Shown here piece by piece: positions 27,976 through 36,319 of a stretch of 64,000 nucleotides of DNA. Location of the stretch: assembly GCA_031979385.1 (NCBI GenBank), contig DALZEF010000001.1, positions 186,001 through 250,000 on the forward strand, in the 5' to 3' direction. Position numbers and translations under genes: made by a program. The notes below the pieces were generated by a model that did not search any database, was not told where the DNA came from, and saw nothing but the letters and a program-made list of their open reading frames with translations. Every line of letters begins with the position of its first letter. The stretch's first letter is position 1. The stretch comes from Timonella sp031979385 (GTDB taxonomy: Bacteria > Actinomycetota > Actinomycetes > Actinomycetales > Cellulomonadaceae).

Positions 27976-28113
27976 TCAGGCAGAGAGCTCAGCACGACCC
28001 TTACGGCGGCGTGCTGCGAGAATCGCGCGACCAGCGCGGGTACGCATACGCAGACGGAAACCGTGGGTCTTCGCACGACGCCGGTTGTTCGGCTGGAAGG
28101 TCCGCTTGCTCAC
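27976..28113 (-). CDS. rpmH: 50S ribosomal protein L34
   Basis: Ribosomal protein of 45 residues read from the GTG at 28113 to TGA at 27976. It begins SKRTFQPNNRRRAKTHGFR and ends GRAELSA with the highly basic core expected of L34. It heads the minus-strand run rpmH-rnpA-yidD-yidC and faces dnaA across the intergenic region that contains DnaA boxes. Confidence 0.96.
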   Translation of the reverse strand: MSKRTFQPNNRRRAKTHGFRLRMRTRAGRAILAARRRKGRAELSA

Positions 28114-28697
28114 GAGGTACTCCAATAAGTTGTTCTGACATGTCCGTGGTGGACATGAGGCTTAAGTGCATTCCTGCTCTTCGGAGTGATCCTCAAGAGC
28201 CCATCACGCCCGGAAGTGCCCCACTTTAGGGCATAGCGAAATTACTTGGAATGGCCTTAAAACGTTACGCCAGAACTTATCTGCTGGTCAATCGAAATGG
28301 CAAACTGCAGCCTGTGTCAATGGTCACCATCGTCGGGACTCCCTCGAGGGGTCCGTCGCATTCTTGTCACCCTCGACGGGGTGTCGTGGAACCGGACAGT
28401 TGTCACCCACAACTTATACACAGACCCAAACGAGTGCTGTGGATAACTTATCTAGATGTGGAAACTTTGTCCACACTATCACCGTAAAACTACATGAGTG
28501 CAACTTACTGATCCCTGTTGATCCCAGAAAACTCGGGTATTAGGCTACGGAGGAGCAGATACCCACAGCCTGTGGAAAACTTTGTGGATGACCAGTTCTG
28601 TGGGAGACTTGGTTACCGCTCTCTGGCAGTTTTAATCCACAGTTGTTGAAGGTGGGCTTCCACAGTTGAAACGTAAACACCGTGAGGACTTCATTAA
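28114..28697. other. rpmH-dnaA intergenic region with DnaA boxes
   Basis: This 584-base gap has no gene. It carries a perfect DnaA box on the minus strand (TTATCCACA as TGTGGATAA at 28438-28446) and several near-boxes, including TTATACACA (28414-28422), TTGTCCACA (28467-28475), TGTGGAAAA (28571-28579) and TGTGGATGA (28584-28592). It must hold the divergent rpmH and dnaA promoters. The boxes may regulate dnaA or form one part of a two-part origin. Confidence 0.65.
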
Positions 28698-30128
28698 GTG
28701 ACTTCGCAAGATGAATCCATCGACGCGCTCTGGCAGCGGGTCCTTGAAGTTTTAGCAACCGATCCAGACGTGACGCCCCGCGTCCTCGCTTCGGTCAAGA
28801 TGGCCAAGGTTCTGGGAATCATCAATGGCACCGTCATCATCAACGTGCAGAGCGAAGTCCAGCGCGACTTCCTGCAAAGTCGGGCCTCTGACGGTGTGGT
28901 CGAGGCTCTTTCCCGTGAGTTGGGAACTGAGGCTCGTTTCGCTATTACCGTTGATCCGACGCTCGAGGTAGAGCCTGAGCCTGATCTGACGTTGCCAATC
29001 GTTGTGCAAGAACCTGAGGAAGTGGCTCTGGCCACTCATGCCGAGCCCGCTATCGAGGTGCCATCCACTACCGTCCCTGGTGCAGCGAACGACGACAACC
29101 GGCTCAACCCGAAGTACACCTTCGAGTCTTTCGTCATCGGCGCCTCCAACCGGTTCGCACACGCTGCTGCAGCGGCAGTGGCAGAAGCCCCTGCAAAGGC
29201 TTACAACCCCCTGTTTATCTACGGTGGCTCAGGCTTGGGAAAAACGCACCTGCTACACGCAATCGGCAACTACGTGCTCAATCTCTATCCCAATGCCAAG
29301 GTCAAGTATGTTAACTCGGAAGAGTTCACGAACGACTTCATTAACTCGATTCGTGATGAGAAGGCGGGAGCTTTCCAGCGCCGCCACCGCGAGGTCGATT
29401 TCCTCATGATCGATGACATCCAGTTCCTCCAGGGCAAAGAAGCCACAATGGAGGAGTTCTTCCACACCTTCAATACCCTGCACAACGCGAACAAACAGGT
29501 CGTGATCACCTCCGATCTTCCTCCCAAGCAACTCAACGGCTTTGAGGATCGCCTACGTTCACGCTTTGAGTGGGGACTGATCACCGATGTTCAGCCACCG
29601 GACCTTGAAACCCGTATCGCAATTTTGCGGAAGAAGGCTGCCAACGAAAACCTTGCAGCCCCGGATGATGTCCTCGAATACATCGCATCCAAGATTTCCT
29701 CGAACATTCGCGAGCTCGAGGGCGCCCTGATCCGTGTGACTGCGTTTGCGAACCTCAACCGGCAACCGGTTGATCTGGCGTTAGCCGAGATAGTGCTCAA
29801 GGATCTCATCACGGACGATGAGGCGTCACAGATCACGGCTTCCTCGGTTATCGCACAGACTGCTGCCTACTTTGGCCTGACCATTGAGGACCTGTGTGGC
29901 ACATCACGGTCACGGGTGCTTGTCACCGCACGTCAGATCGCGATGTATCTGTGTCGCGAGCTCACAGATCTGTCCCTTCCAAAGATTGGGCAGCAATTCG
30001 GCGGACGCGATCACACGACCGTCATGCATGCGAACAAGAAGATCACTGAGCAGATGGCAGAGCGACGTTCCACCTACAACCAGGTCACGGAACTCACGAG
30101 CAGGATCAAGCAGCAGCATCGTGGTTAA
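28698..30128 (+). CDS. dnaA: Chromosomal replication initiator DnaA
   Basis: Binds DnaA boxes and opens oriC. The 476 residues have domain I (about 1-85), an acidic linker, the AAA+ domain with Walker A GGSGLGKTH (near 178) and Walker B FLMIDDIQFL (near 237), and the C-terminal box-reading domain IV with GGRDHTTVMHA (near 440). The start is GTG at 28698 with GAGGA upstream. It is the first plus-strand gene to the right of the divergence point. Confidence 0.97.
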   Translation: MTSQDESIDALWQRVLEVLATDPDVTPRVLASVKMAKVLGIINGTVIINVQSEVQRDFLQSRASDGVVEALSRELGTEARFAITVDPTLEVEPEPDLTLPIVVQEPEEVALATHAEPAIEVPSTTVPGAANDDNRLNPKYTFESFVIGASNRFAHAAAAAVAEAPAKAYNPLFIYGGSGLGKTHLLHAIGNYVLNLYPNAKVKYVNSEEFTNDFINSIRDEKAGAFQRRHREVDFLMIDDIQFLQGKEATMEEFFHTFNTLHNANKQVVITSDLPPKQLNGFEDRLRSRFEWGLITDVQPPDLETRIAILRKKAANENLAAPDDVLEYIASKISSNIRELEGALIRVTAFANLNRQPVDLALAEIVLKDLITDDEASQITASSVIAQTAAYFGLTIEDLCGTSRSRVLVTARQIAMYLCRELTDLSLPKIGQQFGGRDHTTVMHANKKITEQMAERRSTYNQVTELTSRIKQQHRG

Positions 30129-30600
30129 TGGCCGGAACAACCTCTCAGACACGCCGTTACGATCCGTCCTGACGAACGAAATGACCAAAATCACCCCATC
30201 CACAGCTGTGTATAACTCTGGGGAAAACCTTGGGACAAACAGTCCGATGTTGTGCACAGGGTGAGCCGAATCTGTGGATAGAGAACTGGACAAAATCGTG
30301 AATTCACCGGTGCCGCGTTTGATTCACAACTTGTCCCCTTCCACATTCACAACCAAGACTGTGGATAATTCAACGAAAATCGAGGTTATCCACATGATCC
30401 ACAACCCCTAACACGACTACTAACCCTTAACTTTGGAGATTTCCACACACCTTCAAAAAGGCTTGGGCCTGAACCAAGCGGTCTCGTGCACGCAAGATCA
30501 AATTCAAGCACTAGAAGGCCTGGAAGTTCCGTGAACGACCACTAGACTTGACCTAGTATCCACAGACATATCTGAGCAACTCTGCTCGAGAGGAGTACAC
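30129..30600. other. Probable oriC (dnaA-dnaN intergenic region)
   Basis: This 472-base gap has no gene. Perfect DnaA boxes are at 30360-30368 (minus) and 30386-30394 (plus); near-boxes include TGTGTATAA (30207-30215), TTGTGCACA (30250-30258), TGTGGATAG (30273-30281) and TGATCCACA (30395-30403). In mycobacteria and Streptomyces, oriC lies in this interval, so this is the best candidate. I cannot point to an unwinding element with confidence. Confidence 0.75.
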
Positions 30601-31731
30601 ATGAAGTTCCGGGTCGAACGAGATGTTCTCGCGGAAGCAGTTACCTGGACCGCCCGTACTCTGCCCAACCGCCCTCCAGCTCCGGTGCTGGCCGGTGTTC
30701 GCATCGAAGCGACGAACGAAGGAATACTGAATCTCGCTTCCTTCGACTACGAGGTATCTGCTCGCTCAGAGATTCCCGCTGAGGTCATTGAGCCGGGCAC
30801 GGTTCTCGTCTCTGGTCGTCTTTTGGCTGAGATCTCGCGTGCGCTACCGAACAAGCCTGTTGATGTCACTGTTGAGGGCACGAAGGTATCCGTTGTGTGC
30901 GGCGCTTCTCGATTCACACTTCTGACAATGCCCGTTGAGGAGTATCCATCCCTGCCGAACATGCCTGAGGTCACCGGTGTGGTTGCCGGCGATGTTCTGA
31001 CTGAGGCAGTCAATCAGGTCACCGTTGCGGCATCGCGCGATGACACCCTTCCGCTGTTGACAGGCGTGCGTGTGGAGATCGAGGGAGAGAAGGTCACTCT
31101 CCTGTCCACTGACCGTTACCGGCTGGCGTTGCGTGAACTGGTGTGGAAACCTGCATCTCCGTCGATCTCCACAGTGGCTCTGGTTCGAGCACGCACCTTG
31201 AACGATGTTGCCAAGTCTCTTGGAGCTTCAGGCGACGTCAACATTGCTCTTTCGAATGGTCCCGGCGTTGATCTGATTGGTTTCGAGGCGGGCGGACGGC
31301 ACACCACCTCGCTTTTGGTTGAAGGCGATTACCCACCGGTTCGTCGTCTCTTCCCCGACGAGACCCCGATCCACGCGGTCGTCGCACGTCAACCACTCAT
31401 CGAGGCTGCTAAGCGTGTCTCTCTCGTGGCAGAGCGCAACACTCCCATCCGTCTGAATTTCTCCGAGGGCCAGGTTGTACTGGACGCGGGTCAGGGCGAT
31501 GATGCGCAGGCATCCGAAGCACTTGAGTCTGTCCTTGAAGGAGAGGACATTTCAGTTGCGTTCAACCCACAATTCCTACTGGACGGGTTGAACGCGCTCA
31601 GCACGGACTTTGTGCGGTTGAGTTTCACTCACGCAAGCAAACCAGTTGAGTTCACGGGTCAGGAATCGCTTGAGGGCGAGGACTCCAAGGAGTACCGTTA
31701 CCTTCTCGTTCCCATCCGGTTCGCCAACTGA
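30601..31731 (+). CDS. dnaN: DNA polymerase III beta subunit (sliding clamp)
   Basis: Ring-shaped processivity factor for replication, 376 residues in three similar domains (about 1-125, 126-250, 251-376). Typical segments are RNRPPAPVLAGVRIEA-like NRPPAPVLAGVRIEA, ATDRYRL-like LLSTDRYRLALREL, and the C-terminal YLLVPIR that forms part of the hydrophobic pocket. GAGAGGAG lies before the ATG. It is followed 18 bases later by the parS palindrome and then by recF. Confidence 0.97.
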   Translation: MKFRVERDVLAEAVTWTARTLPNRPPAPVLAGVRIEATNEGILNLASFDYEVSARSEIPAEVIEPGTVLVSGRLLAEISRALPNKPVDVTVEGTKVSVVCGASRFTLLTMPVEEYPSLPNMPEVTGVVAGDVLTEAVNQVTVAASRDDTLPLLTGVRVEIEGEKVTLLSTDRYRLALRELVWKPASPSISTVALVRARTLNDVAKSLGASGDVNIALSNGPGVDLIGFEAGGRHTTSLLVEGDYPPVRRLFPDETPIHAVVARQPLIEAAKRVSLVAERNTPIRLNFSEGQVVLDAGQGDDAQASEALESVLEGEDISVAFNPQFLLDGLNALSTDFVRLSFTHASKPVEFTGQESLEGEDSKEYRYLLVPIRFAN

Positions 31732-31748
31732 GCGCACATTGCGAATGA

Positions 31749-31786
31749 CAGGGTTGCTATGTTTCACGTGAAACATAGCAACCCTG
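31749..31786. promoter_or_regulatory. Intergenic parS embedded in a 38-bp perfect palindrome
   Basis: The 16-bp parS (31760-31775) extends by 11 complementary bases on each side (left arm CAGGGTTGCTA). It starts 18 bases after the dnaN stop and is followed by GCGGTTTT, so on the plus strand it resembles a rho-independent terminator or attenuator for dnaN transcripts. Confidence 0.88.
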
Positions 31787-31811
31787 CGGTTTTGAAGGGA
31801 TCTGTTTAGGC

Positions 31812-33170
31812 GTGTACGTCTCGCACCTGTCGCTCATGGATTTTCGGTCCTATGAGCACATCGACATTGAGTTCCACCCCGGTGTCAACATCGTGGTGGG
31901 CCACAATGGACAGGGTAAGACCAATCTCGTTGAGGCTGTTGGCTATGTTGCCACGCTCGGTTCACATCGGGTGGCCGCAGACACCGCTCTAATTCGTGCG
32001 GGAGCGCAACGTGCGATGATCCGTTCCAAGATCGTACGAGGAGATCGGTCCGCAACGGTCGAGATTGAGATTGTCAACGGCAAGGCCAATCGCGCACGGA
32101 TCAACAGAGGTACTCCCGGCCGGCCGTCCGATGCACTTGGACTGCTCAAGACTGTTCTGTTTGCGCCCGAAGATTTGGTTCTGGTCAAGGGCGATCCCGA
32201 TTCCCGCCGTCGGTTCCTCAACGAGTTGATGATCTTCATCTCGCCGCGAATGGCTTCGGTTCTCAGCGACTATGAGCGAGTCATCAAACAACGTTCAGCA
32301 CTGCTTAAATCCTCGGTTGCGGCAAGCCGTTCCGGCCGCGCGATAGACCTGACAACACTTGAGATCTGGGACGGAAAACTCGCACAACTCGGCGCGAGCA
32401 TCATGGCGTTTCGTCAGCGCCTTATCGCGGCGCTACGCCCTTACGTACGCACCAGCTACGACGAGGTTTCCATGAGTCAGTCCGTGGCTGAGGTGGAATA
32501 TGTGTCCTCCGTTTCGAACACACTGTCTTCTATTCACGACGAGTCGGTTTCCGAACTCCAGTCGGTCCAAGACATTGAGAGGGATCTGCTTGAGGCACTC
32601 GGCGTTGTTCGTCAGCGCGAGCTTGAGCGTGGAGTTTGCCTAGTTGGACCGCATCGCGACGAGATCGCGATGACTCTCAACGATCTTCCTGTGAAGGGGT
32701 ACGCGAGTCACGGTGAAAGTTGGTCCTTTGCTCTTGCGCTGCGTCTGGCCTCGTATCGCTTGATGACCGATGGACCGGATGAGCAAGCGGGAACGGACGA
32801 ACTCTCGCGGTATTGGTGGACCGATTCGGATGTGGACACCGAGCCCGTGTTGATCTTGGATGACGTGTTCGCGGAGTTGGACACGAAACGTCGAACCCAA
32901 CTGGCGCGTATGGTCTCCGATGCTCGGCAGGTACTCATTACAGCAGCCGTTTTGGAAGACATTCCCCAAGAACTTGGTGGCCGAGTCCTCTATGTTTCAC
33001 GTGAAACATTGCCTGGCGCGACAAGTACCGTTGTCGTTCCAGACGAGCAGGGCTCCTCCGATCTTGATGTCTATGCGCAACAGATCATTGCGCAAAACAA
33101 CGAGTCGCGTACACAGATAGAGGTATCTCCCGCTTCAGTGCAGGATGGAACTCGCGATGGCGCCTCCTGA
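31812..33170 (+). CDS. recF: DNA repair/recombination protein RecF
   Basis: SMC-like ATPase that helps load RecA at gaps. The 452 residues carry Walker A GHNGQGKTN (near 34), the LVGPHRDE signature loop (near 276), and Walker B VLILDDVFAELD (near 354). It starts at GTG. It is longer than the usual 360-400 residues because of a C-terminal extension of about 60 residues after the VLITAAVLEDIP segment and a small insertion around GTDELSRYWWTDSDVD. The extension includes the parS site at 32993-33008 translated as VSRET. It overlaps dciA by 26 bases. Confidence 0.95.
   Translation: MYVSHLSLMDFRSYEHIDIEFHPGVNIVVGHNGQGKTNLVEAVGYVATLGSHRVAADTALIRAGAQRAMIRSKIVRGDRSATVEIEIVNGKANRARINRGTPGRPSDALGLLKTVLFAPEDLVLVKGDPDSRRRFLNELMIFISPRMASVLSDYERVIKQRSALLKSSVAASRSGRAIDLTTLEIWDGKLAQLGASIMAFRQRLIAALRPYVRTSYDEVSMSQSVAEVEYVSSVSNTLSSIHDESVSELQSVQDIERDLLEALGVVRQRELERGVCLVGPHRDEIAMTLNDLPVKGYASHGESWSFALALRLASYRLMTDGPDEQAGTDELSRYWWTDSDVDTEPVLILDDVFAELDTKRRTQLARMVSDARQVLITAAVLEDIPQELGGRVLYVSRETLPGATSTVVVPDEQGSSDLDVYAQQIIAQNNESRTQIEVSPASVQDGTRDGAS
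32993..33008. other. parS site (inside recF)
   Basis: Perfect 16-bp parS consensus within the part of recF that encodes the C-terminal extension (VSRET). It is the sixth and rightmost parS I find. Confidence 0.93.
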
Positions 33171-33729
33171 AGCACCTGGCTCGTTCGACCCTGGGGACAT
33201 GCCCTCCGACGGTCGACCGATCGCGGAATCGCTCGGACTCAAGCCCGCTGGGGAGGTAGCTCGTGAATCTCTCAACCGAGCGAAAGCCGCGGCAAAGGCT
33301 AAGGGACTCTATCCAGGCAAAGAACCACGACGTGCCCCCCTCGAACCACAGGTCTCCGGTTCGCGCGCCGGCGGACGGGACCCGCGTACTCTGACCGAAA
33401 CACTTGGTGCCTTGCTGGCACAACGCGGCTGGAATCAAGACGTCGCCGTTGGCGGTGTCATCGGGCGTTGGCCACAGATCGTGGGAGAGGATATCGCCGC
33501 ACATAGCACCGCCGAGACCTTTGAGAACAATGTGCTGACCGTGCGAGCACACTCAACGGCGTGGGCCACCCAACTCAAGTTCCTTATCCCCAATCTCTTG
33601 AGCAGGATCGCATCAGACATCGGTGACGGCGTTGTCCGTGAAATCCGGATCATAGGCCCCGATGCTCCCAAGTTCTCGCGCGGAAAATTCTCCGTCAAAG
33701 GACGTGGCGCACGCGATACCTGGGGATGA
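33145..33729 (+). CDS. DUF721/DciA-like protein
   Basis: A protein of 194 residues in the position of Rv0004 in Mycobacterium, between recF and gyrB. Residues 85-190 form the DUF721 domain (LAQRGWNQDVAVGGVIGRWPQIVGEDIAAHS; ENNVLTVRAHSTAWATQLKFL), related to the helicase-loading protein DciA. The N-terminal 80 residues are basic and likely disordered. Helicase loading is known for DciA in other bacteria and is inferred here. An ATG at 33157 is an alternative start; both overlap the recF end. Confidence 0.88.
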   Translation: MELAMAPPEAPGSFDPGDMPSDGRPIAESLGLKPAGEVARESLNRAKAAAKAKGLYPGKEPRRAPLEPQVSGSRAGGRDPRTLTETLGALLAQRGWNQDVAVGGVIGRWPQIVGEDIAAHSTAETFENNVLTVRAHSTAWATQLKFLIPNLLSRIASDIGDGVVREIRIIGPDAPKFSRGKFSVKGRGARDTWG

Positions 33730-34115
33730 TCGGAGGATGAAATCCTCTGGCGTGGACCTCATTGTGGCGGGTTGCGCTGGGAACGTGGTTCAACTGCTCC
33801 TCACTCACGCAGCCTCCTCCTCTTCCACAGTCGGATCGTCGCGAATGAGGGCCCTTCGTTTACACGTCGTGACACACCCAGTGAGACTTGCAGGTCAAGG
33901 CCGGGCGAAAGGGGCGATTAGTCTGCCATTTCACTGTTTGAAAACGCGGAAAAACGGGCCCATCTTGGTAAGATGGTGAGGTAACTCTGGTCGTAGTTTT
34001 TCGGCCAGATATCGAGCGAAATCACTGCTATGCCCGCGGTACACGATCCCCTGGGGGATCCGTATGCACCGATGAGTACGCAGGATCCGCATGATGACTA
34101 GGAGCACCACCTCTC
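33730..34115. other. dciA-gyrB intergenic region (386 bases)
   Basis: I see no gene. It should contain the gyrB promoter; TAAGAT at 33969-33974 is a fair -10 but lacks a convincing -35. GATCCCC at 34045-34051 and GGGGATC at 34054-34060 form a compact stem in what would be the gyrB leader. Confidence 0.45.
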
Positions 34116-36167
34116 GTGGCAGAACTCAATAACGAGCCGCAAAATTCACAATCGCTCAACACCGTAGTCCCAAACAACGGCAACTACGATGCAAGTGCGA
34201 TTACGGTTCTTGAAGGCCTTGAAGCAGTCCGTAAGCGTCCCGGCATGTACATCGGTTCCACCGGTGAACGCGGCCTCCACCACCTTGTCTACGAAGTAGT
34301 TGACAACTCGGTCGATGAAGCACTCGCCGGGCACTGTGACCACATTGAAGTCACAATTCTGGAAGACGGCGCTGTACGCGTAACAGACAACGGTCGAGGT
34401 ATTCCCATTGACATCCACCCAACCGAGGGAAAACCCACCGTTGAGGTCGTCATGACGATCTTGCACGCCGGTGGAAAATTCGGTGGCGGTGGCTACGCAG
34501 TGTCCGGTGGTCTGCACGGAGTGGGTATCTCTGTCGTCAACGCACTGTCCACTCGAGTTGAGACCGAGGTCAAGCGCGACGGCTACACCTGGCACCAATC
34601 CTTCGCTGATGGTGGCAAGCCGCGAGGAACGCTCCGCAAGGGTGAGGAGACTGAGGAAACCGGAACCACTCAGACCTTCTGGCCGGATCCCGAGATCTTT
34701 GAAACTGTTGATTTTGACTTTGAAACGCTCCGTGCACGCTTCCAGCAAATGGCATTCCTGAACAAGGGACTCCAGATCACGCTGACCGATCTGCGCGTAG
34801 AGGTAGACACCGAGGTCGACGAGGTGGCTGGTGAGCACGAGGAGGAAATACCAGCCTCCACGGTCAAGACCGTCACCTACAAGTACGACAACGGTCTGTT
34901 CGACTACGTCAAGCACATCAACTCCGCCAAGAAGGTGGAGATCGTCAACGATGAGATCATCGATTTCGAATCCGAGGACACCGAGCGAAAGATCTCCGTT
35001 GAAATCGCGATGCAGTGGACCTCAGCCTATTCGGAATCGGTGTACACCTACGCCAATACGATCTCCACGACAGAGGGTGGAACCCACGAAGAGGGCTTCC
35101 GCTCCGCACTGACCGGTCTGGTGAACCGTTACGCTCGGTCGAAGAACATCCTGCGCGACAAGGATGACAACCTCACGGGTGAAGACATTCGCGAGGGTCT
35201 GACTGCCGTTATCTCGATCAAGCTCGGTGAACCGCAGTTCGAGGGTCAGACCAAGACCAAACTCGGAAACACCGAGGCGCGCACCTTCGTTCAAAGCGTT
35301 GTGACCGAAAAACTCGGTGACTGGCTCGATGCGCACCCGAACGAGGCAAAGGAAATCATCCGCAAGGCAATGCAGGCTTCGGCTGCTCGTCTTGCAGCCC
35401 GTAAGGCCCGCGAGGCAACCCGCCGTAAAGGCCTACTCGAGTCGGGTGGTATGCCGGGCAAGCTCCGTGACTGCCAGTCCTCCAAGGCTGAAGAGTGCGA
35501 GATCTACATTGTGGAGGGTGACTCCGCAGGTGGATCTGCTGTTCGTGGCCGTAACCCACGCACCCAGGCAATCTTGCCGCTGCGCGGAAAGATCCTCAAT
35601 GTCGAGCGTGCTCGTCTCGACCGTGCACTGTCCAACAGCGAGGTCCAGGCGCTCATCACTGCGTTTGGAACCGGAATTGGCGAAGATTTCGATGAGGACA
35701 AGCTCAGATACCACAAGATCGTGCTCATGGCCGATGCAGATGTTGACGGACAGCACATCACGACCCTGTTGTTGACTCTGCTCTTCCGTTACATGCGCCC
35801 ACTGATTGAGCACGGCTACGTCTACCTTGCGTTGCCACCGCTCTACCGCATCAAGTGGTCGAACGCAGAACACGAATACGTCTACTCCGACAAACAGCGC
35901 GACGAGACCGTTGCCGCTGGAACAGCCTCGGGCAAGCGCCTGCCGAAAGATAACGGCATCCAGCGCTATAAGGGTCTTGGAGAGATGGATTACACCGAGC
36001 TGTGGGACACCACCATGGACCCAGAACACCGCACCCTGCGTCAGGTAACCCTTGATGATGCCGCGGCCGCCGATGAGATCTTCTCCATCCTCATGGGAGA
36101 GGACGTGGAATCACGGCGTAACTTTATCCAGCGCAATGCCAAGGACGTTCGATTCCTAGACATCTAA
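34116..36167 (+). CDS. gyrB: DNA gyrase subunit B
   Basis: ATPase subunit of gyrase, 683 residues, in the compact actinobacterial form without the insertion seen in E. coli. Visible are the GHKL ATPase motifs (VDNSVDEALAGHCD; DNGRGIPIDIHP; GGLHGVGISVVNALS), the transducer, and the TOPRIM core with EGDSAGGSA and DADVDGQHI, plus the C-terminal GLGEMDYTELWDTTMDP. The start is GTG with AGGAG eight bases upstream. It is followed by gyrA. Confidence 0.97.
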   Translation: MAELNNEPQNSQSLNTVVPNNGNYDASAITVLEGLEAVRKRPGMYIGSTGERGLHHLVYEVVDNSVDEALAGHCDHIEVTILEDGAVRVTDNGRGIPIDIHPTEGKPTVEVVMTILHAGGKFGGGGYAVSGGLHGVGISVVNALSTRVETEVKRDGYTWHQSFADGGKPRGTLRKGEETEETGTTQTFWPDPEIFETVDFDFETLRARFQQMAFLNKGLQITLTDLRVEVDTEVDEVAGEHEEEIPASTVKTVTYKYDNGLFDYVKHINSAKKVEIVNDEIIDFESEDTERKISVEIAMQWTSAYSESVYTYANTISTTEGGTHEEGFRSALTGLVNRYARSKNILRDKDDNLTGEDIREGLTAVISIKLGEPQFEGQTKTKLGNTEARTFVQSVVTEKLGDWLDAHPNEAKEIIRKAMQASAARLAARKAREATRRKGLLESGGMPGKLRDCQSSKAEECEIYIVEGDSAGGSAVRGRNPRTQAILPLRGKILNVERARLDRALSNSEVQALITAFGTGIGEDFDEDKLRYHKIVLMADADVDGQHITTLLLTLLFRYMRPLIEHGYVYLALPPLYRIKWSNAEHEYVYSDKQRDETVAAGTASGKRLPKDNGIQRYKGLGEMDYTELWDTTMDPEHRTLRQVTLDDAAAADEIFSILMGEDVESRRNFIQRNAKDVRFLDI

Positions 36168-36182
36168 CCGGTTAACGGGTGC

Positions 36183-36199
36183 GCGGCGCTTGGCGCCGC
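36183..36199 (+). other. Short hairpin between gyrB and gyrA
   Basis: GCGGCGC at 36183-36189 pairs with GCGCCGC at 36193-36199 around a three-base loop. There is no T-tract. It may be an RNA-processing or stabilising stem in a gyrBA transcript. Confidence 0.35.
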
Positions 36200-36319
36200 T
36201 GCCAGCCGACACGGACACCACGACGAAACCGCTCAACGAGGGAATCGTCGTCAAGTAAAGAAACTAGGAATCAAAAGACTTAACCAGGCGCTTGCGCCGG
36301 AGAATGAGAGAGAAAAATC

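Noticed and set aside
33662..33979. Open frame of 105 codons between dciA and gyrB
   Set aside because: Begins inside dciA in another frame, lacks a ribosome site and looks non-coding.
34146..34916. Open frame of 256 codons antisense to gyrB
   Set aside because: It is a shadow of the strongly conserved gyrB ATPase domain; no ribosome site and no family.
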